Assembly (NCBI RefSeq): GCF_963678635.1 | Contig: NC_087062.1 | Location: 51,738,028 to 51,802,027 of the forward strand | Length of the DNA stretch: 64,000 nucleotides | Direction: 5' to 3' | Source: Symsagittifera roscoffensis | Lineage: Eukaryota; Xenacoelomorpha; Acoela; Convolutidae | Part shown: piece after piece, positions 1 through 12,045 of the stretch | Position numbering within the stretch: position 1 is the first letter of the stretch | How the letters are laid out: each line of letters begins with the position of its first letter | Notes under the pieces: model-generated | Databases searched by the model: none | What the model saw: the letters and a program-made list of their open reading frames with translations, nothing else | Told to the model about the DNA's origin: nothing | Position numbers and translations under genes: made by a program

Positions 1-240
1 TATCTACCATCTAGAACTATTTTTAGTGATTCTCCATTAGCGAGAACAGTAACAGGGTTACTAGAGGTGTTTCATTTTGGTTGTTCTTCTTTATTTATTG
101 GAGGTATGAGTTCGTATTGTTCTAGAATGTCAAGTAATCTATTGACTTTGTTCTGTAAGTGATTTGGTACTTTGCTTGCTCTTTAATTTTTCAAAACTGC
201 GTCAGGTTTCAAGGGTAAATGTAGTGGTGAATTTATTTTT
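1..240 (-). pseudogene. Start of a Ty3/gypsy-type reverse transcriptase, decayed
   Basis: Translating the minus strand gives pieces typical of the segment just before and at the start of a Ty3/gypsy RT domain: a leader with LPLKPDAVLKN, then SKVPNHLQNKVNRLLDIL, then PPINKEEQPK and, after one stop, NPVTVLANGESLKIVLDGR. The RT catalytic aspartates would lie beyond the left edge. At least one frameshift (near 185) and one in-frame stop show that it is broken. It lies downstream, in the minus sense, of the zinc-knuckle region at 1514-1555, as expected for gag-pol order. It is not the same lineage as the large element at the right end. The family call comes from recognising the motif order, not from a search. 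Confidence 0.55.
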
Positions 241-1076
241 CGAACGTCAAATTTAGATGTTGCATAAACTGTCGGATATCTTAACATTAAATCGGCTAAT
301 TTTTCAAATTCATTCTGTGTTATTTGAGAGTTTTGAAATTTGATCATTGTCAAAAGTTTTTGTTGTTGTTCTGTATATTGTAATATTTTGAATGTTGGTT
401 TAAAATAAGGTGTTTTTGTGAATAAGTCTGTGTTTGTTTTTTTGTTGCTTATTATATTATTTATTGATAATTCTTCATCAAGAATTGTTGATTGACATAT
501 ATCTAATAGTTGTAATTTATAATTTACTCTGTATGCTACTTCTTTTTTGGGAGAAGTTGTTGCATTGGTTTCACGATATCCTAGGAGTCCAAAAATTAGG
601 GGTTTAAAAGGAGTCCAAAAATTTTATATGGTGAAATATTATTTACATGTAGAGAAATGATATCGGAGTTTGAGTTTTTCATTTAATTTATGGATGAAAT
701 TGTTACTCTAAAAAAATTGTGAATTGGTCTAAATTCAAGGTCAGACATAAAGAGATGTTGTTGATTTTGTTCTTTATCATATTGGTGAACTTGTTTGAGG
801 GGGTCTAAATTGGTTTCTTCAGTAGTTTGTACTTGATTTATTTGTCTTTGATGTTTTGGTGAATTGCTTCTATATTTGTTTTGAGAATCTGGATAACGTG
901 TATTATTTCTATGAGGTGATAGAGAGTAATTACTTTGCCTATTGTTATAGTTTGAATTCCTATTTTGTGAAATTTCTTGTTATCTATTTTGATAATTGTC
1001 GTATTAGGTCTTTGGTGATTTGGTCTGTTGTTTGAATAATCTCGTGATCGATTATTATATCGTTGATTTCGATTAT

Positions 1077-1660
1077 TCAAATAGCTTCTGGGTCTACTGT
1101 TGGATTATTTTCTGTGTCTATTGTATGATGAATTTCTTGATCTATCATTTGAACAGTGTCTATTCCTAGAGTGTGAAAGGAAACTGGTATCAAACGAATA
1201 ACTTGGTCTATTTGAGTTTGATCGTGAATAATTATTTTGATATTGAGTATTTCGACTATTTGATCGACTATATCTATTTTGTGAGAAATTACGTGAATTT
1301 CTTTGGTCTGGTGATCTACCTCTGTAGTAAGAGTTGTAAGATGATTGATTTCTTGAATCAAGTGAGCTGTTTGGAAGTGGTTTTCCTGTGAAGATATTAT
1401 TACTGTGAATGTTTTTATTTGGTACATTTTGATCTTTTTAAATGTATTGATAAATGATTTGTTTGGTTCTTTGTACTTTTGTGGTATATTCTGGTGGTTT
1501 TGTTGTTTTTTCTGCATTCCGCAATGCTATGTCCGTATCTTCGGCAATAGTTACACCATTTTTTCTAATGATGGTTTAACTAAAAAATTTGGATTTTTTT
1601 TTAAAATTGTTGATGATTTTGGTCATAAAAATCTTCATCATCTGATGAAAAATAAATAGG
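1077..1660 (-). pseudogene. Gag nucleocapsid region with CCHC zinc knuckle, decayed
   Basis: At 1514-1555 the minus strand reads C-N-Y-C-R-R-Y-G-H-S-I-A-E-C, a perfect CX2CX4HX4C retroviral-type zinc knuckle. An in-frame TAG lies just before it and the frame closes soon after it; the adjacent open frame (1077-1517) is shifted relative to the knuckle, so the region is frameshifted. The neighbouring sequence is low-complexity and rich in N, Q, H, I and R. This is what remains of the nucleic-acid-binding part of Gag in the same element as the RT piece at 1-240. Confidence 0.6.
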
Positions 1661-1769
1661 TGTGTAATAAGGTGTTTTATGTTTATTTTGGTTGAAAAAA
1701 AGGATAATTTTCACTTTGGTCTTGTAAAATTCGTGGGTAATCATTGAAATTTACTGAGTTTGATGTTGG

Positions 1770-2327
1770 TTATTGGAAATTTTGTCTTTGTGAAAATAAA
1801 AGATATTGTGTATTTGTACGAGGAGGTTTAGTTGTTTGTGGTCTATTTACATAGTTATTATTGTGTTCTGCAAATTTATTTCTAGTGAATGTTCTTTGTT
1901 TTTGAGTTGTTTTTGTTATTGGTCTAAATGTTTGGTTATCCAATTGTGAATATTTTGGGACAACGGAGGGTTTAACCGTAGATTGTAATGTTACCTGTGG
2001 TAATGTTGGGTTTTTAGGTCTTGGAGTTGTAAGATTGGGATGCATTGGAGAAATACTTTGTTGTGTTGTTGTTACTGTTGTAACTACTTCTTCTTTTGCG
2101 AAATGTGATGATATTTGAATATCTTGTTGTGCATGATTTCCATGTCCACTTAGGTTTTCTTGTTGTATGAGGGTTGAGTTTAATATATTGTTTCCTATTC
2201 TATTGGGTAGAAATGAATTATAATTTAAAAGTGTTGCGTCAGCTGTGAGTGGATATACTTTAACATAGTCTTTGTTAATGAAGATTGTGCTGATTGTTTG
2301 ACTTGAAATATCTATTGGTATGTTCAA
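1770..2327 (-). pseudogene. Gag-like T/P/Q-rich segment
   Basis: This 185-codon open stretch on the minus strand is rich in Thr, Pro, Gln and Asn (for example TTRPKNPTLPQ-like runs) and has no recognised fold. It sits between the 130-codon frame at 2667-3059 and the zinc knuckle at 1514-1555, all on one strand. The simplest reading is that it is the linker or capsid-distal part of the same decayed Gag. It has no independent homology that I can name. Confidence 0.35.
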
Positions 2328-2666
2328 GAATAACGGATCAGACCATTCAGGGTCCCAAATATAATCTGACTGTTCTGCTAATACAGTGTCATCATTCGCA
2401 TTTTATCTTGCTAAAATTGTTTCTTGCTTGTGAGATTAAATCAATATTATGTGTGAAACAATCAATGATAAACCCTGCTAAAAATTTGTGAATCGTGTTT
2501 ATTATTTTGTGAAACTTCGTTACCGGGTAATTTTTCACGGATTGTGTTTAATTATTCGGAGAATATTCCAATTTCATGTCTTACAGTTGTATCTTTTGAT
2601 GTTTGAACTGGTGAAGTTCCTTGGGACTCTGATTTTTCTGGTATAGATGGATAACTATAAATTATT

Positions 2667-3059
2667 TTAAATACATCGGTAGTGAATTTTGAGTTCGTTT
2701 ATTTTTGAATTTTGGTGGTGTATATTTTTTATGTATTCTGTGAATACTTTTGAAAATTCTATATCTACATCGTCTGTTTGAAGTAGATATCTACCATGAA
2801 ACTCACTTGGTGAATGGATTTCTATGGTATAGATTCCGTAATGTTGTGTTAGATTACATATTCCTTTTAGATCGTGATCGATATTTTGTCTTTTGATATT
2901 TACTTCTGGAAATTCTGCTGTGCATGGACTAGTTCCTTTTTCAAATAATTTTGCGATTAAGTTTTGACAAAATTGTGTTTGTCCTCTATCATCACTGAGT
3001 GAATTGATTAAAAATGGGAGGATGGAGTTTTCATCTTCACTTTTTTCATTTTGACTCAT
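2667..3059 (-). pseudogene. Possible Gag N-terminal segment
   Basis: This 130-codon frame begins with an ATG (MSQNEKSEDE) and has mixed, protein-like composition, unlike the low-complexity frames that follow. It is the most upstream open frame of the minus-strand retroelement whose zinc knuckle and RT start lie at 1514-1555 and 1-240. Position is the main evidence; no domain is recognised. About 340 bp separate it from the next frame and contain stops. Confidence 0.3.
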
Positions 3060-4990
3060 TTTTGTGTTTTATGACTGTCAATTTGTAGTTTTCAATGTGT
3101 TTTATTGGTTGATTCCAATTGTATTGATGTACTGGTTTGTTTTTTTTATGTCTTTTTTGATCTTCTTTTGCCTTGTATTGATGATTGGGATGTGGTTTCT
3201 GAATCAGAAAAAAAAGTGTGTATCATTAACTTGGTAATTTTTATTTACGGAGTCTTTTAACCTGTAAAGTTCTTCCAAATTACTTGTTTCTGATTCGGAG
3301 ACTACGTTTCTTCGTTTTGAAAATATTTTTCGTGTGATTTGCCTTTGTTTGCTTTAAAAAAATAATTGTGATTGTTTGTCGTTTTGCTCTAATATATCCT
3401 ATTGATTACGAGATCTTGCTTACTTGATCTTACTTAGGGGTAGTGGTTGTGTTCAAGGGTTGGAGAATAGTAAATCAATCCACAAGGTTTAGGTATAACT
3501 AGAACACAAGTAGTTCGTTAGATACTGTTTTAAACTTACCAAGTTTAAGTATTATCCTGGGTCAGGTAAGAGGGGGGTCAACTGAAGGATGAATAACCGA
3601 AGTTCTTCACTGTTTATCTTAATGAGAATGATTAGTGTGATTGAAAAAGTTCTATAAATCCTGGGTCTTGAGAAAGGGTTGGATAGTGAATCGAGGTTTG
3701 AGGTCATTAGACACCTTACTAATTGTGTGTGGGAGAACAAAATTGTTCTATTTGATCCAAGGATAAGCCTTGATGATCAGGATATAAAAATAATGTAATT
3801 AAGTTTAATTTAGGTAAAAAGGAATTAAAGATCCAAGGAAAGCCTTGATGATCTGTTAAGTTTAAAAAGGTTTAATTTAAAGAAAAATTAGAAATAGGAT
3901 AGGATAGGCCTTTATAATTTAAATTTGAGTTTTAATTGATAAAAAATTTTTAGTTTATTAGTTTTTGATGATGTTAGTGGATTTATGATTCGCTGTTATA
4001 TTTTAGGCGATGAAGCTGAGATGAAGAGATGATTTATATATTACTATCAATTTATGTGTTTACTAACTAATTTTTATAATTTTTTTTTCAATAAACATTT
4101 TTCTAGATATCTTTTTAAATTTACTGCAGACTTGAAGGGAACGACTAGGGATGTTTTTATCAGTCGTTTTTGTACAAAAAAAAGTTTAGCGCCTGTAATT
4201 TTCGTTGAAGATTTTTCTTCAAAGATACTATGTTTGCAAATGAAAATCTAAATTCATTGCTAAAAAAATTCTAAATATAAAAATTTGTGTTGGCTTTTGC
4301 CGTACGACCATGAAACTTATGGGTAAATTCTTTTGTAGTCCTATATCGTCTCTTGTCCGAGGTCTTTTTCCAATACCGGGTAGTTCTCGTATTGTTCGGA
4401 ATAATGGATCTGATGTATTGAGTCTTAGAGACATTTAAATTAAATTATTGTCGTTTAACACTTTTGAGAAGGTTTTTTGTCTAAGTCCAATCTATTTGGT
4501 TAGTTCTAAGCCAATTTGCTTTTTAAGGTCTTATTGAAGACTTTTGGTCGCACCAGATGAGTTTAGATGGGAGGTAAACTCAAAGAGTAATTTCAGATAA
4601 GGTACACCATCTGCTCGTCACGCTATCTTATTTTCGGTCGGATAGATTCGTGCAACTTCTTAGTCTAATACCGATTTTAATCTTACTCTTATATCTTTTA
4701 GTCTCAATAGATTTAGAATAAACTGGTTTTGTTACAAGTCGGTCTCTTGGAGAAAGCAACTAAGTTGTAAGTTAAATGCAAAATGCTCTGGTGCTGAAAC
4801 TACAAGTAATTTCCGCACTTACAAATAAGTGGTTGTTAATTGATGGAGTGTGATTGTTTAGTCTTTAATATTTTATAGAGCAAAAATAGCTAATTTATAA
4901 CCAATTATAATATATAGTTTGGATCTGGTTACAGTAAGCCTCATAACTGTCTTAATTTGAAATCTCTCTGTCTTGTCTGAAAAAAACTTA
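3060..4990. other. AT-rich stretch without a supportable gene
   Basis: Only short frames occur here. A 68-codon minus frame (4228-4434) has ordinary composition but no recognisable motif. The segment lies upstream of the decayed gag and may contain the leader and LTR of that element, but I could not define LTR ends or a primer-binding site. Confidence 0.4.
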
Positions 4991-5224
4991 AAATTATCGT
5001 AGCAAAAAGAAGAGAGTTTTTTTTCAGTTTGAAAATCTGAATTTAAATTGAACATAAAGGAGAACAGGTTTAAAATATAAAATCGTGAACAAAAAATGCA
5101 AACTGTTATAAACTCTAAATTGATTCGAAAACTGAGAAAACGTTCCCGAAAAGTTTAAAATTTGGAGAAAACCCAAATTTTTTGAACTGCTTTCGTCAAA
5201 CAGCGCTTGAGAAAATTGGTCTCC

Positions 5225-5700
5225 AGGTTTTCACCTCTGGAACAGATGAGAAGGACTCGAGTAGCTGTTTTGTATGATCTCCCTTAATTTTTACTATGAA
5301 TTATTGTATTCGGGTGCGACAATTTGTTTTTATTAATTCCACAAACTGTGAGCGGATTCCGCAAATTGTAAGTGAGATATCAGGATAAACCAGCTTGAAA
5401 AATGGCTTCCTAGAAAAACGAATGCAGAAATTACGATAAAATACTAAACCTTTGTCGGTGGAATTCACGAAAAAGTCTGGAATCAAGTTTAACTAAAATC
5501 GGAAGGATACTCAATTAGAAATAAATAAATTTAAACATTTGATTGAAACGGCCATTTTGATTTGTAAACCCGCAATTTGATAACCCAGCAGCCTTGAGCA
5601 ATGATTATAGCTAGATTATACGATTGCGGAAATTACGAACAAATACTTAACTATTGTCAGTGGAACCCACGAACAAATCCTAACTCATTACTTGCCTAAA
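5225..5700. repeat. Partial copy of the 829-bp repeat family
   Basis: From 'cacctctggaac' at 5232 through 'gcagccttgagcaatgatta' near 5590 this matches the tandem units at 8172-9829, with scattered substitutions and small indels. It contains the inner motif 'gagcggattccgca'. It lies about 3 kb from the tandem pair, so the family is dispersed as well as tandem. Confidence 0.65.
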
Positions 5701-6694
5701 TTCGGTGATATAGCTTTTAGATGTTCAAAAACTTAAACATTTGATTAAAAACGGCTATTTTGAGTTCTAAATTTAGTTTTTCTTAATATTCATAAATAGT
5801 TATTGACATATCTCAGCAAATGTTTGTAGTCGTGTCAAAAACAGTCACGCCCGCGGTATAACGCAACCAATTCAAACTGTCATACCAAACAATTCGATTA
5901 GTTTAAATTGCACAATTAATTCGAAAAATGCCTAAGGATAGAAAAAACTAACAACGTTGTTGATTATGATTTAATTCGGCTAGACACATTTTTTTGAATC
6001 AATCTGTTATTTTACGAACTGATTCCATATTCATTAGGATGAGTTAACCGTCGAAACTAACCATAGTTTTAAATTCAAAACTGGGGCATACAGTGAATTA
6101 TTTCGTAAACGCCTTAGAATGTAAGTGCGAATTGATTCGTTGCAGCCGTAGATTCAAAATTGGCCCTAACATTTTTTTGAGTGAACACTCAAAAAAAATA
6201 ACAAAGAATTAGTTAATTAATCAACGCCTAAAATAAAAACAATCCATCGGGGTCCAACGTCAAAATCAGAGCCTATGCCGAAGTTTAATGTCATCTTGCA
6301 CGATGAATCCCTATGGAAATGGACATTAAACCTCATGGTAGATGATGGTTGAGGTTATGGTTTACGTTTATTGCAAAAATTTTTACAATCCAGCTAATAT
6401 CTACAGATCCATTTTCTATTAACTAGCACGGTCGAAGAAAAACTAGATCAATTCTTCCTTAACCACGGTTGCTGAACCAACTTACGCTTTAGCTGGTTTA
6501 TTGTGAGTTTTTTTTCGGTTCTAGTAGTCATAGTGGCTATACTTATGATAAGGTAAGCCTCATAATTGTCTAAGTTTAAAATCTTTCTGTCTTGTCTGAA
6601 AAAAAACTTAGAATTATCGTAGCAAAAAGAAGAAAAAACTTTTTCAGTTTGCAAATCTGAACTTAAGTTGAACATAAAGGAGAACAGGTTCAAA

Positions 6695-7323
6695 TTATAA
6701 AACCGTGAACAAAAAATGCGAATTATTATAAATTCTAAATTGATTCGAAAACTGATAAAACGTTCCCAAAACGAGTTTAAAAGTTAAAGAGAATCCAAAA
6801 TTTTTTGAACTGCTGTCGTCAAACAGCGCTTGAGCAATTTTGTCTCCATAGTCAAAGCGCAGTTGCTCGAAAGGTACAATGTCTCTCCTGGCTTTTAGGG
6901 TGACTAATCTTTCACTTATGCAGGAAAGTACAACTTCTACCATCTTCATATTGGCCTCGTTTTTTTTTCTGGGTCGCGTGGTTCGCTAAACGACCGAGGC
7001 AAACTTTCCATTTATGAAATGGGCAGCCCTCATTTGAAGCGCCGATCAATCGCCTAGGAAGACCCGCAATTTGCACTACGTATTCACTTCGAACTCCTGG
7101 TTGGAGACATTACTGGTCGGAATTGATGTTGGTGACTACTTTGCCATGTATTCCATCATTACGTCATCTTTCTTGAATGATTTAGGAGGTACTATCCTAA
7201 TCATAGACAATTCTCAAATCATTCTTCGAGGACATTCCAAGACACCTAACTGCTTTCTTCTGCTAAAAGATGACAATGATTTGGTCAAAGGAACGGTGAC
7301 TGTGGAGGAACGGTTGCAAAACT
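6695..7323 (-). pseudogene. Decayed coding region of unknown function, copy 1
   Basis: One minus-strand frame stays coding-like for about 205 codons (7323 to 6700) and is interrupted by about five stops. It contains FEVNT, MRAAHFINGKFASVV, and then an open 84-codon stretch with SERLVTLKARRDIVPFEQL and RFDYGDKIAQAL. Composition is globular, unlike the surrounding AT-rich DNA. A second copy lies at 9996-10490 and keeps the same frame. The part from 6949 down is unbroken in both copies, but the shared upstream part has stops. I do not recognise the family; a transposon-derived protein or a duplicated host exon are both possible. Confidence 0.4.
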
Positions 7324-7329
7324 GAGAAA

Positions 7330-8170
7330 ACTGAGTAGCTGGAAACGAGACAACAACTGATTTGGAATCTAATATTTCAGATATGGGAACAAACCAAACG
7401 CGAGAGCTGGCAAAAAACTGTCACCTGTAGCCAGCCAGTGCCGTAAATTTGCGGGTAGTGAGTTCAAGTTTTTAAAGCTAGAATTCATAGTTGACTCTCT
7501 GTACTTTGGTTCAGTTTTTGATCCGACATCTTACCAGCTACAACCGGGGAGTAATTTTGTCAGGTATTCTAGTAAAGGATAAGCGACAAATTTTGATAGA
7601 GTAATGTCAAACTGGTGGTTGAAGTGAGGTTTCTGCAATCGTGGCTCTAACGAATTATAGAGCTAAAAAATCGCCACAGCCTCCAAATACTGAGCCCCAA
7701 GTAACCCCATGGTGTAGCTGAACAAACTCAAATCACATAGCGGGACAGCTAAGCTCCTTTGAAAGAAATTGTTTAGCTTGACGGAGGATGCTGACCTCAC
7801 AACAGCACAACAAAACGAGAGATCAATTTTGACAAGAACAGTGTTAAAACGACGTTCAAGTAACCCACGCTAATGGTATGCCCTACATATCCCGTCGGGG
7901 GCCAATAACGCTGGACGAGGGACGAGACCAAACGACAATGAACCGAAAAAAAAACGAAAACATAGTTAACGAGACTACCGCCAACAACAACAACCATAGG
8001 CAACGTTGGGAGCCATATGGCCATGACGGCTAGTTTTTGGCTATATGAAACAGTTACGTGAACGAAAACCTTATGGTCACGTCGGCTAGTCTTTAATTAA
8101 CAAAATAGGATGTTGTTAACTGTTTACCCCGAATTGGAATAGGGATGCGAAAAAATGAGTTTCTGAGTAT
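7330..8170. other. No supportable gene
   Basis: No coding-like frame longer than about 75 codons. The minus frame at 7797-8024 is hydrophobic and of biased composition and looks fortuitous. The motif 'cacgtcggctagtcttta' near 8080 echoes 'catgacggctag' near 8022. Confidence 0.4.
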
Positions 8171-8171
8171 C

Positions 8172-9829
8172 AAAGCATCGCAACAAAACGCATTCTGGTA
8201 TTATATGGGTATAGATTCGTTAAAAACTATACCAGAGGATGGATACTAGTTAACGATATCCACATTAATACACGATTAAAACTTTTTGGGGTACAGGAAT
8301 AATAGTTGGGTCTTTAAAAATCAAGATCATTAAGAAGCCAAACTGTGTATTTTGTTAATTGTAAGCGGATTCCGCAACAGGGACGCGTTTTAGCTTATAT
8401 GCTTTTCATTTGAAAACATGCTGACTACAGCTTTATATGTTTTACTTGTTTCTCCGGGGCTCATCTATATCTTTCGTGGACCTTACTATCATATTTGTAC
8501 CATTTTCGGGCAAAAATGAATCTGGGTGGCCCTCAGTCGAGACCCTCGGTATTATGCCGGTGATTTTTCACCTCTGGAACAGGTGAGGGGGACTCGAGTA
8601 GCTGTTTTATATGTTCTCACTTAATTTTTACTATGAATTATTGTATGCAAGCGCGACAATTTGTTTTTAACAATTCCACAAACTGTGAGCGGATTCCGCA
8701 GATTGTAACTGAGATATAAGGAATAACCAGCTTGAACAATGGCTTGCTAGAAAAACGAAAGCGGAAATTACGATAAAATACTTAACCATTGTCGGTTTAA
8801 TTCACAAACAAATCATGAGTCAACACTAAATTCTGGAAGATACCCTATTTGAAATAAATAATTTCAAGCATTTTATTGAAACGGCTATTTTGATTTGTAA
8901 ATCCGAAATTTGATAACCCAGCAGCCTTGAGCAATGATTATAGCTAGATTACACAATTGCGGAAATTATCGCAACAATTGTATCAAATCATCAAATCATC
9001 AAATCATCGCAGCAAAACGCATTCTGGTACTATATTGGTATAGATTCGTTAAAAGCTATACCAGAGGACGGATACTAGTTAACGATATCCACAATAATAC
9101 ACGATTAAAACTTTTTGGGGTACAGGAATAATAGTTGGGTCTTTAAAAATCAGGATCATTAAGAAGCCAAACTGTGTATTTTGTTAATTGTAAGCGGATT
9201 CCGCAACAAGAACGTGTTTTAGCTTATATGCTTTTCATTTGAAAACATGCTGACTACAGCTTTATATGTTTTACTTGTTTCTCCGGGGCTCATCTATATG
9301 TTTCGTGGACCTTACTATCATACTTGTACCATTTTCGGGCGACAATGAATCTGGGTGGCCCTCAGTTGAGACCCTCGTCATTATGCCGGTGAGTTTTCAC
9401 CTCTGGAACAGGTGAGGGGGACCCGAGTAGCTGTTTTATATGTTCTCACTTAATTTTTACTATGAATTATTGTATTCGAGCGCGACAATTTGTTTTTAAC
9501 AATTCCAGAAACTGTGAGCGGATTCCGCAGATTGTAAGTAAGATATAAGGAATAACCAGCTTGAACAATGGCTTGCTAGAAAAACGAAAGCGGAAATTAC
9601 GATAAAATACTTAACCATTGTCGGTGTAATTCACGAACAAATCTTGAGTCAAAACTAAATTCGAGAAGATACCCTATTAGAAATAAATAAATTTAAACAT
9701 TTTATTGAAACGGCTATTTTGGTTTGTAAATCCGCAATTTGATAACCCAGCAGCCTTGAGCAATGATTATAGCTAGATTATACGGTTGCGTAAATTACGA
9801 ACAAATACTTAACCATTTTCAGTGGAACC
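8172..9829. repeat. Two tandem copies of an 829-bp unit
   Basis: Four landmarks repeat at exactly 829 bp: 'ccagagga' (8232, 9061), 'gtaagcgg' (8361, 9190), 'cacctctgg' (8569, 9398) and 'gcaatgatta' (8931, 9760). The copies differ by scattered substitutions. Each unit contains two 'gcggattccgca' palindromic motifs, also found in the partial copy at 5225-5700. No protein is evident. Confidence 0.85.
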
Positions 9830-9995
9830 CACGAACGAATACTAACTCCTTACTTGACAAAGTTTGGGGATATACGCTATTAGATGTTCAATAAACTTAA
9901 ACATTTGATTAAAAACGGCCATTTTGAGTTTTTAATCAAATTTTTCAGTTTGCAAATCCGAACTTAAATTGAACATAAAGGAGAACAGATTTAAA

Positions 9996-10490
9996 TCATA
10001 AAATCGTGAACAAAAAATGCAAACTGTTATAAATTCTAAATTGATTCGAAAACTGAAAAAACGTTCCCAAAACGAGTTTAGAATTTAGAGAAAATCCAAA
10101 ATTTTTTGAACTGCTGTCGTCAAACAGCGCTTGAGCAATTTTGTTTCCATAGTCAAAGCGCAGTTGCTCGAAAGGTACAATGTCTCTCCTGGCTTTTAGG
10201 GTGACTAATCTTTCACTTATGCAGGAAAGTACAACTTCTACCATCTTCATATTGGCCTCGTTTTTTTTTCTGGGTCGCGTGGTTCGCTAAACGACCGAGG
10301 CAAACTTTCCATTTATGAAATGGGCAGCCCTCATTTGAAGCGTCGATCAATCGCCTAGGAAGAGCCGTAATTTGCAATACGTATTCACTTCGAACTTCTG
10401 GTTCGAGGCATTACTGATCGGCATTGATGTTGGTGACTACTTTGCCATGTAATCCATCAACACGTCATGTTTCTTGAATGATTGCAAATC
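9996..10490 (-). pseudogene. Decayed coding region of unknown function, copy 2
   Basis: This is nearly identical in protein sequence to 6695-6949 over the 84-codon part (SERLVTLKARRDIVPFEQL, then RFDYGNKIAQAL). Upstream homology with copy 1 continues to about 10480 and ends in unrelated sequence. Because the 84-codon segment is better conserved than the flanks seem to be, it may have been under selection, or the duplication may be recent. The function is unknown. Confidence 0.4.
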
Positions 10491-10589
10491 AAACTTAAGA
10501 AAAAAAAATCAAATTACTGATTCGGAAACGAAACTGTTTTAAGATATATTGATCGAGTCATTAAAATTATAAAGTACCTCTTCCAAAGA

Positions 10590-11440
10590 CGGGAAAAATC
10601 ACATCACATATGCCGACCCAGCTCTGGGTCAATGCACGACTCTGCAACTCTTCCTGAACCTCATCTGGTAGGTTTTCAATGTCGTTGGCGGTATGTTTCA
10701 GGCTAGTGGTATTCCCAAGCGGCTGAAACTTTCTCTTTGATCAATCATTGAGCAGCTTCGCCACATGTTCAACCACCCTCTTCAAGTCATGGGTTGCCTA
10801 CTTCTGCTTTGAGTAAAAGTTTGTAAATTTACTCGACAGCTCATGCGAATTGATTATCTGCTGAATGAAGATCTGTGCGCGCTGCACCTGGCGAAAGTAA
10901 CGTTGTCGGGATCACACTGCCAACAAAACCTCTTCGTAGGTGTATCCGTCCAATTTCTGGTAAACTTCTGAAGCTTGCTTCTTCGGCTTCTCCATCTCGA
11001 ACGTAGGGTTGCTAGACAAAAGCATAAGCTTCGCAACCTTACGTGCGAGAGAGCGCTTCGTTTGTTCCAAACTTATGATGCTAGTCTAAAATAATTGAAA
11101 ATGACAACATGTGATTCCATGTCGGTTTCTATTTTGATAATCAAATCTCTTTAGAAGAAATCTAAAAATTACTTTGATCTACCTGCGTTTAAACTGATCA
11201 ACTAGTGGAGCAACCCGGAACACCGCGTTCCCAAATGAATTGACGAAAAACAGTTGAGTTGTCACCAGGTTTTTGGTGTCCCGAAAAGCCCGCTGAATAA
11301 CATAGTTCATATTGCTCTTCTTTAAATGGTTTCTGGCCTCCATGTTGTACAATTTAATTTCATACACTGTACTAGCCAGATTGAAATTCTGTGGGAGACG
11401 CGGAAAGTTGACACTAGAAAATTGAGTCATCAAATCGAGT
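10590..11440 (-). pseudogene. Exon-like cluster of a decayed or intron-containing gene
   Basis: On the minus strand, 11433-11195 encodes a globular segment (NMNYVIQRAFRDTKNL, VNSFGNAVFRVAPLVDQFKR) that ends in CGCAG followed by GTAGAT, a fair 5' splice site. After about 110 bp, an AG at about 11080 would restore the frame into SIISLEQTKRSLARKVAKLM, then EVYQKLDGYTYEEVLLAV. The frame then continues as coding-like sequence (QRAQIFIQQIINSHEL; HTANDIENLPDEVQEELQSR) to about 10590, but three in-frame stops interrupt it. This looks like a once-spliced gene that has decayed. I do not recognise the product; the helical, charged composition suggests a soluble or coiled-coil protein. Confidence 0.4.
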
Positions 11441-11494
11441 CATCAGTATTTTTTCATCAAATTAATATTTTAGATTTGATAAGATACTTACAGG

Positions 11495-11715
11495 CTGCTG
11501 GTTCTATGCTCAACTCCACGCAATTGTCTTCGTGGTTTTTTCCTCTTTTTTGAAAAACGCCTGGACCGACAGAAAGTACCAAGGTGTTGTAGATCATTTT
11601 CTCGAGCGTTCCTGTGCACGTGAACAGAAACGTGACAATGGCCCTGAACAAGGTCAATTGTTCTTTGTGGGTCAAGGTTTCGTTTCTTTCATCGGCGCAG
11701 CCTGTAAAACTTTTT
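11495..11715 (-). pseudogene. Upstream exon-like segment of the same unknown gene
   Basis: Minus strand: after TTTTACAG at about 11716 a frame runs DERNETLTHKEQLTLF, FLFTCTGTLEKMIYNTLVL and so on, and ends at GCAGCCT followed by GTAAGTAT, a strong 5' splice site. The phase does not match the next coding segment (11433-11195) when simply joined, so either an exon is missing or the gene has a frameshift. No family recognised. Confidence 0.35.
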
Positions 11716-12045
11716 CTTTGCGAGCCTCGTTTATTATCGCGTTTTCGGCTCGGGAGACTTTTCCAGGTTGCTAAAATTAATATGATTCAGTTTCGATATT
11801 TAGTTTACCAAAAATTATTGTGCTTGTATAATGCGTTTGCTTTTAAAATTTTTTCTTTAAATTACAGTTTTGCCTACATTCACTGGATCTGCATAATCCC
11901 TTTTGCGGCTTCCTGTGGGCTCGTCATTCCTGTGATCTCGTGGTTCGGTGGGATCAACAGCTCGTGGATCCGTGGGAATGTGGGTTCACCTCTCATGGGC
12001 ATGCGGTTGTCTTTCAATTTCTCGACAGAGGAGAAACGCCGATGG

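Larger units (their letters stand above)
4990..10140. repeat. Dispersed repeat, three copies (about 5000-5200, 6590-6840, 9940-10140)
   Basis: The same sequence occurs three times in the same orientation. It includes 'ggagaacagg/attt', 'tcgtgaacaaaaaatgc' and 'ttgaactgctgtcgtcaaac'. The second and third copies continue into the duplicated coding-like segment at 6695-7323 and 9996-10490; the first switches to the family seen at 5225-5700. Mosaic joins of this kind are typical of old, nested non-autonomous repeats. Confidence 0.6.

Noticed and set aside
7071-7325. Plus-strand 84-codon frame
   Set aside because: It is antisense to the coding-like minus frame at 6695-7323, and its copy near 10380 has a stop.
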